Assembly (NCBI GenBank): GCA_041659585.1 | Contig: JBAZXY010000013.1 | Span: 1-17,541, forward strand | DNA: 17,541 nucleotides | From: UBA8518 sp041659585 | GTDB taxonomy: Bacteria; Patescibacteriota; Minisyncoccia; Moranbacterales; UBA2206 | Reading direction: 5' to 3' | Part shown: positions 1 to 8,154 of the stretch, one piece after another | How positions within the stretch are numbered: position 1 is the stretch's first letter | Layout of the letters: the number at the start of each line of letters is the position of its first letter | Made by a program: the position numbers and the translations under genes | The notes under the pieces: model-generated | Database searches by the model: none | What the model was told of the DNA's origin: nothing | Seen by the model: only the letters and a program-made list of their open reading frames with translations

Positions 1-911
1 TGGGGATGACTAAGAAACAAATCGACAAAAAATTTGATTCGATTGTGGCCTTTTCCGAGCTGGAACGCTTCATTGACCAAAAATTGAAAAACTATTCTTC
101 CGGCATGAGTGTTCGTCTGGCTTTTTCGGTTTCCATCCACGCTAATCGTGAAATCCTGCTGATGGATGAGGTTTTAGCAGTCGGAGACACTAATTTTCAG
201 AAAAAATGCATGGACACCTTCAGGGATTATCGCAAAAGAAACAAGACAGTGGTTCTGGTGACGCATGATATCGGAGCGGTGCGCAACTATTGCAGCCGGG
301 CATTTTTGTTGCACAATGGAAAAATTGAAAAAATGGGAGATGTGGATGAGGTGTGTGATGCCTATATCATGAAAAATATGTCTGCAGATGTGAAAAAGGA
401 ATTGCAAGGAAAAGAAGATGTAAAAAAAAGTGAAGCTGAGAGAGAAAACGAACTGAAAGCAAGCTTGAAAAACAAAAAGCAATCAATCGTTGATATCAAG
501 GTCTTTGATGCAAATAAAAAAGAATTGATTATTGTGACACGAGAGGATAATTTTTTTGTCGATGTGCTGGTTGATATCAAGGAATTATGTGATGATTTGC
601 ATCTGGCAGTGCAAATATGGGATAAAAGTAATAATTATTTTGTCTCAGGGAATAATACACAAAATGACATTTTTGATTGTGACTGGCGGAAGGGAAAAAA
701 TAAAATAAGAATGATATTTGAAAATAACAATTTGAATGATGGAGAAATCTATATCAAGGTAATTTTATTCCAATATAAAGAATCTGGAAATATTATTTTA
801 GATGAGCTATCTTCTATGGATAAAAATGCCTCTTTCAATGTTCGAAGGAGAGATTCAGGTGGTGGAATAATGTATATAAAACATAACTGGGAAAGGGTAG
901 ATGAAAAATAG
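1..911 (+). CDS. Wzt-type polysaccharide ABC transporter ATPase, C-terminal part (5' end outside window)
   Basis: This is the ATPase of an ABC transporter that exports a finished lipid-linked polysaccharide across the inner membrane. The reading frame is open to the left edge, and the codon before the ATG at 6 fits the family pattern 'LGM', so that ATG is internal and the Walker A half is missing. Counting from it, the ABC signature YSSGM is at residues 30-34, Walker B ILLMDE at 50-55, the D-loop LAVGD at 57-61 and the switch histidine in VTHD at 87. A charged linker (about 125-155) leads into a beta-rich C-terminal domain (about 158-301) like the Wzt C-terminal domain, which in characterised systems reads the modified end of the glycan. 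The permease gene is probably upstream. It overlaps the next gene by 11 bp, which suggests translational coupling. Confidence 0.9.
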   Translation, partial: GMTKKQIDKKFDSIVAFSELERFIDQKLKNYSSGMSVRLAFSVSIHANREILLMDEVLAVGDTNFQKKCMDTFRDYRKRNKTVVLVTHDIGAVRNYCSRAFLLHNGKIEKMGDVDEVCDAYIMKNMSADVKKELQGKEDVKKSEAERENELKASLKNKKQSIVDIKVFDANKKELIIVTREDNFFVDVLVDIKELCDDLHLAVQIWDKSNNYFVSGNNTQNDIFDCDWRKGKNKIRMIFENNNLNDGEIYIKVILFQYKESGNIILDELSSMDKNASFNVRRRDSGGGIMYIKHNWERVDEK

Positions 912-1428
912 TAAGAAAGGCTTGGTGATTTGGTTGACGGGGCTGCCTTGCAGTGGAAAAACAACCATAGCCAAGGAAATAGAAAGATATTTTATCGAGA
1001 AGGAATTCCCCATTCAACGCTTGGATGGAGACGTAGTGCGCACGACAATCAGCAAGGATTTGGGTTTTTCCAAAATCGATCGGGATAGGAATATCGAACG
1101 GATGTCCTATGTGGCGCAGATGTTGTCTGGTAACGGTGTGAATGTGGTATGTGCTTTTGTGACACCCTATGAAAAGATGCGAAATTTTGCGCGCTCTTTG
1201 TGTGAAAAATTTGTGGAGGTGCATATCAATTGTGGCATAGAAAAGTGCAAGGAGCGGGACGTGAAAGGGATGTATGCCAAAGCCATGCGGGGAGAAATTG
1301 AAGATTTCACCGGCGTGCAGGATCCGTTTGAGGTGCCCCAAAATCCAGAACTGATTGTCGATACGGAGAAAGAATCTATCGAAGAGAGTGTGCGAAAAAT
1401 TATTGATTATCTGGAAAAAAATGCATAA
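901..1428 (+). CDS. cysC: Adenylylsulfate (APS) kinase
   Basis: It phosphorylates adenosine 5'-phosphosulfate with ATP to give PAPS, the sulfate donor of sulfotransferases. At 175 residues it has the length of a single-domain CysC. Visible motifs are the P-loop GLPCSGKT (residues 14-21), the APS-binding stretch LDGDVVR, the segment DLGFSKIDRDRNIERM and the C-terminal DFTGVQDPFEVPQNPEL, the family's 'FTGI..PYE.P..PEL' pattern. The start at 901 lies inside the end of the ABC ATPase gene (11 bp overlap) with a purine-rich GGGAAAGGG just upstream. No ATP sulfurylase is seen here, so APS must come from a gene elsewhere. Its position before a PAP phosphatase and a sulfotransferase points to glycan sulfation rather than assimilatory sulfate reduction. 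Confidence 0.95.
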   Translation: MKNSKKGLVIWLTGLPCSGKTTIAKEIERYFIEKEFPIQRLDGDVVRTTISKDLGFSKIDRDRNIERMSYVAQMLSGNGVNVVCAFVTPYEKMRNFARSLCEKFVEVHINCGIEKCKERDVKGMYAKAMRGEIEDFTGVQDPFEVPQNPELIVDTEKESIEESVRKIIDYLEKNA

Positions 1429-2167
1429 TGTGAATATAGAAAACATCATATCAATCGCAAAAGAGGCTGGAAAAATAGCCATGAGTTTTTATGATAAACC
1501 ATATTCTATTGCAGAAAAGAAGAACAAAACACCTATCACGGAAGTTGATCAAGCTCTACATGACTATCTCATGAAAGAATTATCGGTATATGGTTATCCG
1601 ATTTTGAGCGAAGAAGGTGAAGATGATTTCGAAAAAAGAAAAAATGCGGAATTTGTTTGGATTATTGACCCACTGGATGGCACATCGGATTTCATTCAAA
1701 AAACTGGAGAATTTGCAGTGATGATTGGTTTGGTGAACAATGGGGGTGAGTCAATTTTGGGAGTTGTGTATGCGCCGGCGCTGGATGAATTGTATTTTGC
1801 GCAAAAAGGTGAGGGTGCATATATGATGAAAGATGGTGAAAAGACAAAATTAACAGTTAGTGATAGGGAATTGGAAAAAGGCAGAATTCTGGTTAGTCGA
1901 AATCATCTGGGGGAATTTGAGCAAGAAATTGCCAAAAAACATCATATGCAGCAGATCTCTATGGGTTCAGCAGGACTCAAAATGTGTCGCATTGCCAAAA
2001 GGGATGCCGAATTATATATCAATTCCAGTGATCAGAGTGGGGTATGGGATATTTGCGCGGGAGATGTTATTATTAAAGAGGCAGGTGGTAGGATCGTTGA
2101 TTTGAACAAAGATATAATCCTATATGATAAGCAGGTTATTTTAAAAAGTGGATGCATTGTTTTATGA
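1421..2167 (+). CDS. cysQ: CysQ-like 3'(2'),5'-bisphosphate (PAP) nucleotidase, inositol monophosphatase superfamily
   Basis: It probably removes the 3'-phosphate from PAP, the inhibitory by-product of sulfotransferases, to give AMP. The 248-residue protein carries the metal-binding signatures of the family: SEEGED at 63-68, DPLDGT at 83-88 and WDICAGD at 209-215 followed by EAGG. The frame is open further upstream to an ATG at 1355, but that would add 22 residues encoded inside cysC. The ATG at 1421 overlaps the cysC stop by 8 bp and gives the usual family N-terminus, so it is preferred. It ends in TGA within an ATGA overlap with the sulfotransferase start. Homologues can also act on inositol phosphates or fructose bisphosphate, but the cysC and sulfotransferase neighbours favour PAP. 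Confidence 0.88.
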   Translation: MHNVNIENIISIAKEAGKIAMSFYDKPYSIAEKKNKTPITEVDQALHDYLMKELSVYGYPILSEEGEDDFEKRKNAEFVWIIDPLDGTSDFIQKTGEFAVMIGLVNNGGESILGVVYAPALDELYFAQKGEGAYMMKDGEKTKLTVSDRELEKGRILVSRNHLGEFEQEIAKKHHMQQISMGSAGLKMCRIAKRDAELYINSSDQSGVWDICAGDVIIKEAGGRIVDLNKDIILYDKQVILKSGCIVL

Positions 2168-3138
2168 ATAAGGAGATAGCTAAAAATAAAAAAGTAATTT
2201 GTGTGCTTGGGATGCACAGAAGTGGAACCTCAATGTTAATGAGGCTTTTAAATATTTGTGGTGTTTATGTTGGTGATGAAAAAAATCTTATTGGGGCATC
2301 ATCTGGAAATGAACGAGGGCATTGGGAGAACTCTGAAGTTTTAGACATAAATGAGGAAATCCTGAGAATATTTAATGGATCATGGGATAATCCACCACAA
2401 TTTCCAGATAAGTGGGAAGATGACTTGAGGCTGGGTAATTTAAAGGAGAGAGCGAAAAATTTTGTGAATAAAATGAATGAGAGGGCGGATGTCTGGGGCT
2501 TTAAAGAGCCAAGAACATGTCTTACTCTACTATTTTGGAAAAAAATAATTCCTAATATGGTTTTTGTGATACCCATCAGAAATTCGATGGAGGTTGCTAT
2601 GTCACTTAATAAAAGAGATGGGATGTTAATAGAGAAGGGACTGAAATTATGGAAAGACTACTAGATTAATATAATAAAGAACACAGAAGAAAATGGTCGG
2701 TTTTTTACTATTCAAAGAAATTATTTTAAGAATTGGAAAAAAGAATTGCAAGGGATTATTGATTTTATTGATATTTTAGAAATAAATTTAAAAGACAAAG
2801 AGGATGAAATAGATAAATTTATTTCTCCAAACATGATTCATAACAAATTTGGAAAAGATGATATTGTAAAAAAAATAGATCGAAATAGACCACAAAATTT
2901 TATCTTAAATGAAGTTGGATGTATTGTAGATGAAGTGTATCAATTGGACCAGCAAAAGGAACAGCAACTTCATCAAAAAGATCAGGAGATTAAGCAAATG
3001 GATCATGAAATTAAGGAAAAATACCAGGAAGTTCAACAAAAGAATTATGAAATTCAAGAAAAAAATAATGAAATAAACATGATTAAATCTTCAAAATTTT
3101 GGAAATTGAGAGGTATATATATGAAAATTAAAAAATAA
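2164..3138 (+). pseudogene. PAPS-dependent sulfotransferase interrupted by an in-frame TAG
   Basis: It should transfer sulfate from PAPS to a sugar hydroxyl. The first part (166 residues from the ATG at 2164) has the 5'-phosphosulfate loop GMHRSGTS (16-23), WGFKEPR (111-117) and the 3'-phosphate-binding stretch VIPIRNSMEVAMSL (135-148). A TAG at 2662-2664 then stops translation, but the same frame stays open to 3138. The continuation gives the expected family C-terminus (a segment with FFTIQRNYFKNWKKEL, then EIDKFISPNMIHNK), so this was one gene of about 324 residues. After it comes a five-heptad coiled coil and an SSKFWKLR tail. An ATG at 2152 could add four residues, but 2164 makes an ATGA overlap with cysQ. 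It may be a nonsense mutant, a read-through gene or a base error. Both substrate-binding loops lie before the stop. Confidence 0.85.
2986..3090 (+). repeat. Five coiled-coil heptads in the sulfotransferase tail
   Basis: Downstream of the internal TAG the frame encodes five successive seven-residue units, each starting with Glu-Ile or Glu-Val and otherwise rich in Lys, Gln, Glu and Asn. They run directly into the SSKFWKLR motif at 3088-3111. The regular spacing predicts a helical coiled coil, which could serve for oligomerisation or for contact with another enzyme of the pathway. Confidence 0.7.
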
Positions 3139-3162
3139 AATTAATTATATTTATAAAAAGTT

Positions 3163-4068
3163 ATGAAAATCGCTGTTTTGATACCATGTTACAACGAGGA
3201 AAAAACGATTGAGAAAGTTATATCGGACTTTAAGACGGCGATTCCATTGGCTGATATTTATGTGTATGATAACAACTCCAAGGATAAAACATATGATATA
3301 GCAGTGGCCTCGGGCGCGATAGTTAAAAAAGAGCCTAGGCAAGGAAAGGGGTTTGTTGTGCAGAAGATGTTTAGGGAAATAGATGCTGATATTTATGTGC
3401 TTGTTGACGGAGATGATACATATCCGGCAGAGAATGTAATGGAATTGATTGAAAGAATCAGTGAAGGCGCTGATATGGTTGTCGGAGATAGACTGTCAAA
3501 TGGAACATATGAAAAAGAAAATAAGAGAGGTTTCCATAATTTTGGGAATAATCTGGTTCGCTCCCTGGTGAATATGTTATTTAAATCCAAACTTAGGGAC
3601 ATTATGAGTGGTTACCGTATTTTTTCGAGAGATTTTGTGAAAAATTATCCAGTATTAGTAGGTGGGTTTCAATTGGAAACGGATATGACAATATTTGCCC
3701 TTGATAGGGATTTTGTTGTGAGAGAGGTTCCGATAGTCTATCGTGATCGACCGGTAGGTAGTGTTTCCAAGTTGAACACTTTTTCTGATGGAATTAAGGT
3801 TATCATGGTTATTTTTAATCTTTTCCGCTATTATCGTCCATTTCTGTTTTTCTCCCTTGTGAGTGTAGCCTTTGTTTTATTGGGACTGATAATCGGGTTT
3901 CCTGTTATCGTTGAATATTTAGAGAGTCATTTTATTGCTAAAGTTCCATCCGCTATCTTGGCTGCTTCGCTGATGCTCCTAAGTGCACTTTCGTTTATTA
4001 GCGGTGTTATATTGGATGCCTTAACTAGGGTGAATAAGGAGATATTTCAATTGAAATTAAAAAAATAA
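3163..4068 (+). CDS. Polyprenyl-phosphate glycosyltransferase, DPM1/GtrB-like GT2 with C-terminal membrane segments
   Basis: It probably moves a sugar from a nucleotide donor onto undecaprenyl phosphate on the cytoplasmic face of the membrane. The 301-residue protein starts with a typical GT2 fold (VLIPCYNEE at 5-13), has a metal-binding DGDD at 82-85 within the 'VDGDDTYP' pattern of dolichyl-phosphate-mannose-synthase-like enzymes, and contains MSGYRIFSR in the acceptor half. Two hydrophobic helices follow at about 225-250 and 262-285, as in GtrB-type proteins. It lies 24 bp after the sulfotransferase frame and about 20 bp before a GT-C type membrane protein. That pair is the usual arrangement in which this enzyme makes the lipid-linked sugar used by the next one. 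The sugar cannot be read from the sequence. Confidence 0.88.
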   Translation: MKIAVLIPCYNEEKTIEKVISDFKTAIPLADIYVYDNNSKDKTYDIAVASGAIVKKEPRQGKGFVVQKMFREIDADIYVLVDGDDTYPAENVMELIERISEGADMVVGDRLSNGTYEKENKRGFHNFGNNLVRSLVNMLFKSKLRDIMSGYRIFSRDFVKNYPVLVGGFQLETDMTIFALDRDFVVREVPIVYRDRPVGSVSKLNTFSDGIKVIMVIFNLFRYYRPFLFFSLVSVAFVLLGLIIGFPVIVEYLESHFIAKVPSAILAASLMLLSALSFISGVILDALTRVNKEIFQLKLKK

Positions 4069-4088
4069 TAAATTAAATTAATTTTTTG

Positions 4089-5555
4089 ATGAAGCTTATG
4101 TTGGCTAAAATTTTCAACAGGAAAAACCTTTCCATATTTAATTTAGTGGATGTATTTTTTTTAATTTCAATTTCAGTAGTTCTCTTTTACATACTCCTAA
4201 CTTATTTCTTTCAATACTGGGACACAACCATGTATCATCTTCCATTCGCTGCTAGGATAGTTGGAATATATTCCGCGAATGATTTTTCTACATTGTCAAT
4301 TCTTGAGGAAAGATATTTAGGATTTCCTATTTTAGCAGAGGCTATTCAGGGTGTATTATGGAGGGTCTCTAACAACGTAAATGCTGCTAATTTGATAAAT
4401 CTTTTGGCATATCTGGCATTTGTTTTATTCTTGCGAATACGCGTAAAAATTCCTTTTATGATTTCTTCAGTATTTTATTTTAGTATCCCACTCATATTTA
4501 TTGGTTTTTTCTCTAGTTACATAGATTTGTTTACAAATACTTTTCTTGCAATGGCTTTTATCGGTTTGTATTTTTTTTGGAGAGAAAAAAAAATGACAGA
4601 TGGGCTTTGGGTCATTATTTTCTTGGCAATCGCTAATAATAGCAAATATACATCCTTGGTTTTTTCTGCAATTGGATATTTACTTTTCTTGAAAATATTT
4701 TTTGAACCTAAAATTTCCTTACAAAACATTAAAAAAATATTATTTGTTGTCATCTCATCTGTGATCATATTTTTTCCTCAATTTAAAAATGTGGTTGTTT
4801 ATGGAAATTTTATTTATCCACAAAAAGTTCCTATTTTAAATAATATATTTCACAATGGAAATCAAGAAACTAATGCTAAAGATCAGGCACCTCTTTATTT
4901 AAGGGATAGCTCAAGTTTTATTAAATTCGTATATTCCTTTTTTGAAATCAATACGATTGATGATAGGCGTCCACATAGATGGACAATTGATCAGGGGGAT
5001 GTTTCTGGTGATTCAAAATCTTTTAGAATGGGAGGATATTTTTATTTTAATATTATTTTTTGGATGGTATTAATTATTTTTATAATGTTTGCACTTAAGG
5101 GTGATGGCAGGCAATTTGCAGTGAAAACATATGTATGGTTAATGGGTTTAATTTTAATCGTTTCTCTTATGCCTCAGTCGCATGAACTAAGATATTGGAG
5201 CTTTATACCCATTTTGTTGTTTTCATTCATTCTAACTTTTGGAAAAGATTTGGTAGATAGGAATAAACTGAATTTTATCTACCCCATGTATATAGTATTT
5301 TTTGTACAAATGATGATTTTTATTTTTGTTTTTACAAATATTGGGGTTCTCTCTGTCGGTGCGAAAAACACGGTATTTTCTGATTATAATTTAAAGAGTG
5401 TTGCAAGCGGATATAGTGGGGTTTGTCTCTATGAAATGTCTAATTGGAGACCATTTTTTTATAGACTTGCAACTAAAAAAGATGTAAATATGCAGTATGT
5501 TGGCTTCAGGGAATCTTGTAATAATAAATACGTACCTTATAGTGGTTCAAAATAA
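4089..5555 (+). CDS. Polytopic membrane protein, likely GT-C glycosyltransferase
   Basis: The 488-residue protein is mostly hydrophobic, with roughly ten membrane segments. After the first helix the loop contains YWDTTMYH, which places an acidic residue where GT-C enzymes keep their catalytic Asp. A later loop has GNFIYPQKVP, like the 'GNP.YP' stretch of PMT/ArnT-like proteins. Such enzymes take a sugar from a polyprenyl phosphate on the outer face of the membrane and add it to a glycan or protein. The GT2 just upstream would supply that donor. A TTG at 4086 precedes the ATG at 4089; the ATG is preferred. No Shine-Dalgarno site is seen. The assignment rests on topology, motif resemblance and the partner gene, so a different role in glycan assembly remains possible. 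Confidence 0.7.
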   Translation: MKLMLAKIFNRKNLSIFNLVDVFFLISISVVLFYILLTYFFQYWDTTMYHLPFAARIVGIYSANDFSTLSILEERYLGFPILAEAIQGVLWRVSNNVNAANLINLLAYLAFVLFLRIRVKIPFMISSVFYFSIPLIFIGFFSSYIDLFTNTFLAMAFIGLYFFWREKKMTDGLWVIIFLAIANNSKYTSLVFSAIGYLLFLKIFFEPKISLQNIKKILFVVISSVIIFFPQFKNVVVYGNFIYPQKVPILNNIFHNGNQETNAKDQAPLYLRDSSSFIKFVYSFFEINTIDDRRPHRWTIDQGDVSGDSKSFRMGGYFYFNIIFWMVLIIFIMFALKGDGRQFAVKTYVWLMGLILIVSLMPQSHELRYWSFIPILLFSFILTFGKDLVDRNKLNFIYPMYIVFFVQMMIFIFVFTNIGVLSVGAKNTVFSDYNLKSVASGYSGVCLYEMSNWRPFFYRLATKKDVNMQYVGFRESCNNKYVPYSGSK

Positions 5556-5557
5556 TT

Positions 5558-6445
5558 ATGGAAATAAAAGAATGTGATGTTTTTTGTTCGGTGGCTACAA
5601 AAGAAATAAAAACAGTTATTGAATGGCTCATACCATCATTGGAAAAACAAAAAAATGTCAAAAAGATTAATTTATTTTTAATAAATTATACTGGAAAAAA
5701 TAGAATTTACGCTGGTCCAAATGAGTCTGGTATGGTTAATATTGAAGAAATTAATTCAGGTAAGGAATTGGGATTTGGAGAGGCTCATAACTTTGCTTTT
5801 AATGAAATTAAGCCAAAAAAATATTTTTTAATAATTAATCCAGATGTCTACCTGCATGAAGATTGCATTTGCGAGATGGTTGAAAAAATAAAATCAGATG
5901 AAAAAATAGGAATTGTTGAAGCGCGGCAACTACCGTTTGAGCATCCAAAGGAATATGATAGGGTAACGGGGGAAACGCCATGGGCGAGTGGATTTGGCAT
6001 ACTCGTTAAATCAGAGTTTTTTGAAAAAGTAGGGGGTTTCGATGAGGACTTCTGGATGTATTGTGAGGATGTCGATCTTTCGTGGCGAGCATGGCTAGAT
6101 GAATATAGTGTTGTATGCTGCAATAGTGCAATTGGATATCACTATACGGGAAATTATTTTGAGTATAGAAATGATCGTTATTATTTGGAACATTTCTGGA
6201 GTTCTCGTAATTTTCTATATTTGGCGTATAAATATTTTGGAAACAGTGGATTTGATTCGGCGAAAAAATATTTATCGGATACTTCTTACCCAGACAATTT
6301 TAAAAAAGAGGTCTTGTCTGCTTTTAACGAAATGGATAAAAAACAAGCAACATTATTTTTTGCAAAAAATAAAAATAAAATTACAGAATTGAACAAGAAA
6401 ATAAAAATAAATGGTTTTAACCAGTATCATGATTTAATGAGATAA
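5558..6445 (+). CDS. GT2 glycosyltransferase, rhamnosyltransferase-like (WbbL type)
   Basis: It should add a sugar to the growing glycan in the cytoplasm. The 295-residue protein has the features of WbbL-like GT2 enzymes: a GFGEAHNFA segment (72-80), the metal-binding INPDV (93-97), and the acceptor region with ASGFGILVKSEFFEKVGGFD (143-162) followed by FWMYCEDVDLSWRAW (165-179), in which E170/D171 are the likely base region. The N-terminus (ECDVFCSVATKEIKTV) departs from the usual 'V.IV..N' strand, so the first strand is atypical. It starts 2 bp after the GT-C gene stop and lies 11 bp before the next gene. The specific sugar is not predictable; rhamnose is only the best-known substrate of the group. 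Confidence 0.85.
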   Translation: MEIKECDVFCSVATKEIKTVIEWLIPSLEKQKNVKKINLFLINYTGKNRIYAGPNESGMVNIEEINSGKELGFGEAHNFAFNEIKPKKYFLIINPDVYLHEDCICEMVEKIKSDEKIGIVEARQLPFEHPKEYDRVTGETPWASGFGILVKSEFFEKVGGFDEDFWMYCEDVDLSWRAWLDEYSVVCCNSAIGYHYTGNYFEYRNDRYYLEHFWSSRNFLYLAYKYFGNSGFDSAKKYLSDTSYPDNFKKEVLSAFNEMDKKQATLFFAKNKNKITELNKKIKINGFNQYHDLMR

Positions 6446-6456
6446 GATATTCTTAT

Positions 6457-8142
6457 ATGATAGGAAAATATAAAATTTTTAGATTTTGTGAATCAGGAGA
6501 AATGGGGTTTTCACAAAATAAAATAGACGATAACTGCGGTTTTGATGTTGAAAATATAGCAGAGAATTCCTATTTGGCATTTTTTGAAAAGGCGACATCG
6601 GAATGTCAAAATAATTATACTTTACTGATTCGTGAAGGAGTTTTTTTGCCATATAATATCAATGAAAAGATTCAAAATTGCGTAAATAAAGCCAATAGTG
6701 AATTTGGGTCAGATGGATGGCTTCTGATTGGAAATAGCGGGGTTGATTATTTTAATCATACCCATATTTCTTTTATGCACGATGGTAATCCAGATTCAAT
6801 ACTCTGCCAGTCTGATGCTCCACAACCAGTATCCTACCTCGAGGATAAAATTATTTTGGTAAATTTGGATAATTTTAAAAAAATAAAAAAGGACATACCT
6901 CAGAAATTAAAAAGAAAGCAAGATAATATTTTTTATATTTTAATTGAGGCATATCTGAATTATTTTATTTGTGCAGTTGATTCAAACTTGGCTGCTGTCT
7001 ATGCAGGCGATGAGGAAGAAAAAGCGTTTGAAAAAACAGAACAATTTATGGAATACTGGAAAAGTAGATTCATGAATCATTTAGTTACAACGACAAGAAG
7101 AAGTTTTTTTATTGAAACATCCTTTGGTTATTTAAACCCAAAGAAAAATATTGAAAAAAGAATAGATTTTTATGGTCAATTAGCTGACGTTGTGTATAAG
7201 AATAGGTTGATTAATGCCACCTCAAAAAAGATTAATATCATCATTAGGACTCAAATTGAAAATATAGACTATTTAACTAGGCTGCTGATATCTATACGGA
7301 TTGCTAATTTGCAAAAGACTGAAAAAATTCGTATAAAGGTCTTGATTATTTTGAATTCTGTTATGGGTGATGAAAAATTGTTGCGTAAGATAATAATGGA
7401 GGAATGTTCAGATGTAGATATTGTTATTTATGATTCTGGGTTGGAAAAAGAGTCTCACTCGGATATAGGGGTAATAAAATTAGCACTGGATAGGATTGAT
7501 TATGATGATAACTCAATGGTTTGGATTGTTAATGATGACAGCTTTATTTTTCCTGATGTGATGCGTGTTGTGTCGGAATTTTCAGATAATAAAAAAATTA
7601 TAATAGGTGATGTCGTTGCATTCAATCATGACATATCGAGTAGCTGCGAGCCTTTGAGGATTCCACTAAAAAGCTTCATCTATAAAGCAGTGGATTATCA
7701 TGAGTCTTTGTATGGACGTGGCGATATGCCCATTTGCTCTGTGATTTATCCATTGGACTTGATAAAAAGAATTTTTAGTGAGAAGATTATAATCGGTGAG
7801 CACAAAGATGATTTTGCTTTATTTTTATTTAGTGCTGTTGACGCTAATTTGACGATAATTTCAAAAGCAATCGCTGGTGTTTCATTGCGTGATAATATGA
7901 TGAAAATAAAGGATAAAAATAAAATAAATCATATTCAGGCTACTTTTATCTCGGAAATGATAAGCAGTAGATGTATTTCAAGAAATTATTATGACTATAT
8001 GAATCAAAAAATAAAAAACAATAAACAGATATATTGTAATAATGCTAATATTATCAAAAACAAGCATCTCAATATAAAGCATATGCTATATTTAATTATA
8101 AGATTTAAGAAAAAATACATAAAAAAAGTATTTATTAAATAA
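6457..8142 (+). CDS. Large hypothetical protein with GT-A-like C-terminal half, possible two-domain glycosyltransferase
   Basis: I do not recognise a defined family. The 561-residue protein has no signal peptide or clear membrane segment and sits between two glycosyltransferases, so it is probably a cytoplasmic glycan-assembly enzyme. From about residue 257 a GT-A-like pattern appears: a strand KKINIIIRTQ, then DYLTRLLISI, a second strand KVLIILNSV and a putative metal site VNDDSF at 358-363. The N-terminal half has a weaker echo of the same layout (TLLIREGVFLP at 55-65, then WLLIGNSGVDYFN), without a convincing DxD. This suggests a tandem or degenerate double GT-A architecture. The DNA is among the most A/T-rich in the window, with a lysine- and asparagine-rich C-terminus. 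A non-catalytic partner role is also possible. Confidence 0.6.
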   Translation: MIGKYKIFRFCESGEMGFSQNKIDDNCGFDVENIAENSYLAFFEKATSECQNNYTLLIREGVFLPYNINEKIQNCVNKANSEFGSDGWLLIGNSGVDYFNHTHISFMHDGNPDSILCQSDAPQPVSYLEDKIILVNLDNFKKIKKDIPQKLKRKQDNIFYILIEAYLNYFICAVDSNLAAVYAGDEEEKAFEKTEQFMEYWKSRFMNHLVTTTRRSFFIETSFGYLNPKKNIEKRIDFYGQLADVVYKNRLINATSKKINIIIRTQIENIDYLTRLLISIRIANLQKTEKIRIKVLIILNSVMGDEKLLRKIIMEECSDVDIVIYDSGLEKESHSDIGVIKLALDRIDYDDNSMVWIVNDDSFIFPDVMRVVSEFSDNKKIIIGDVVAFNHDISSSCEPLRIPLKSFIYKAVDYHESLYGRGDMPICSVIYPLDLIKRIFSEKIIIGEHKDDFALFLFSAVDANLTIISKAIAGVSLRDNMMKIKDKNKINHIQATFISEMISSRCISRNYYDYMNQKIKNNKQIYCNNANIIKNKHLNIKHMLYLIIRFKKKYIKKVFIK

Positions 8143-8154
8143 GAAATCTAAGAA

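Noticed and set aside
1355..1420. Longer start for the CysQ-like protein
   Set aside because: The extra 22 residues are basic, not typical of the family and lie entirely within cysC; the ATG at 1421 gives the normal N-terminus.
835..1482. 215-codon open frame on the - strand opposite cysC
   Set aside because: cysC on the + strand has all family motifs; the antisense frame shows none.
2162..2664. Alternative genetic code (TGA as glycine, or TAG as sense) to explain the split sulfotransferase
   Set aside because: No long gene in the window contains in-frame TGA, and TAG ends at least three other genes at the expected place.
2746..3138. Separate small coiled-coil gene starting at the ATG at 2746
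   Set aside because: Its frame is continuous with the sulfotransferase apart from one TAG, and the bases between encode the expected family C-terminus, so it is the 3' part of one gene.
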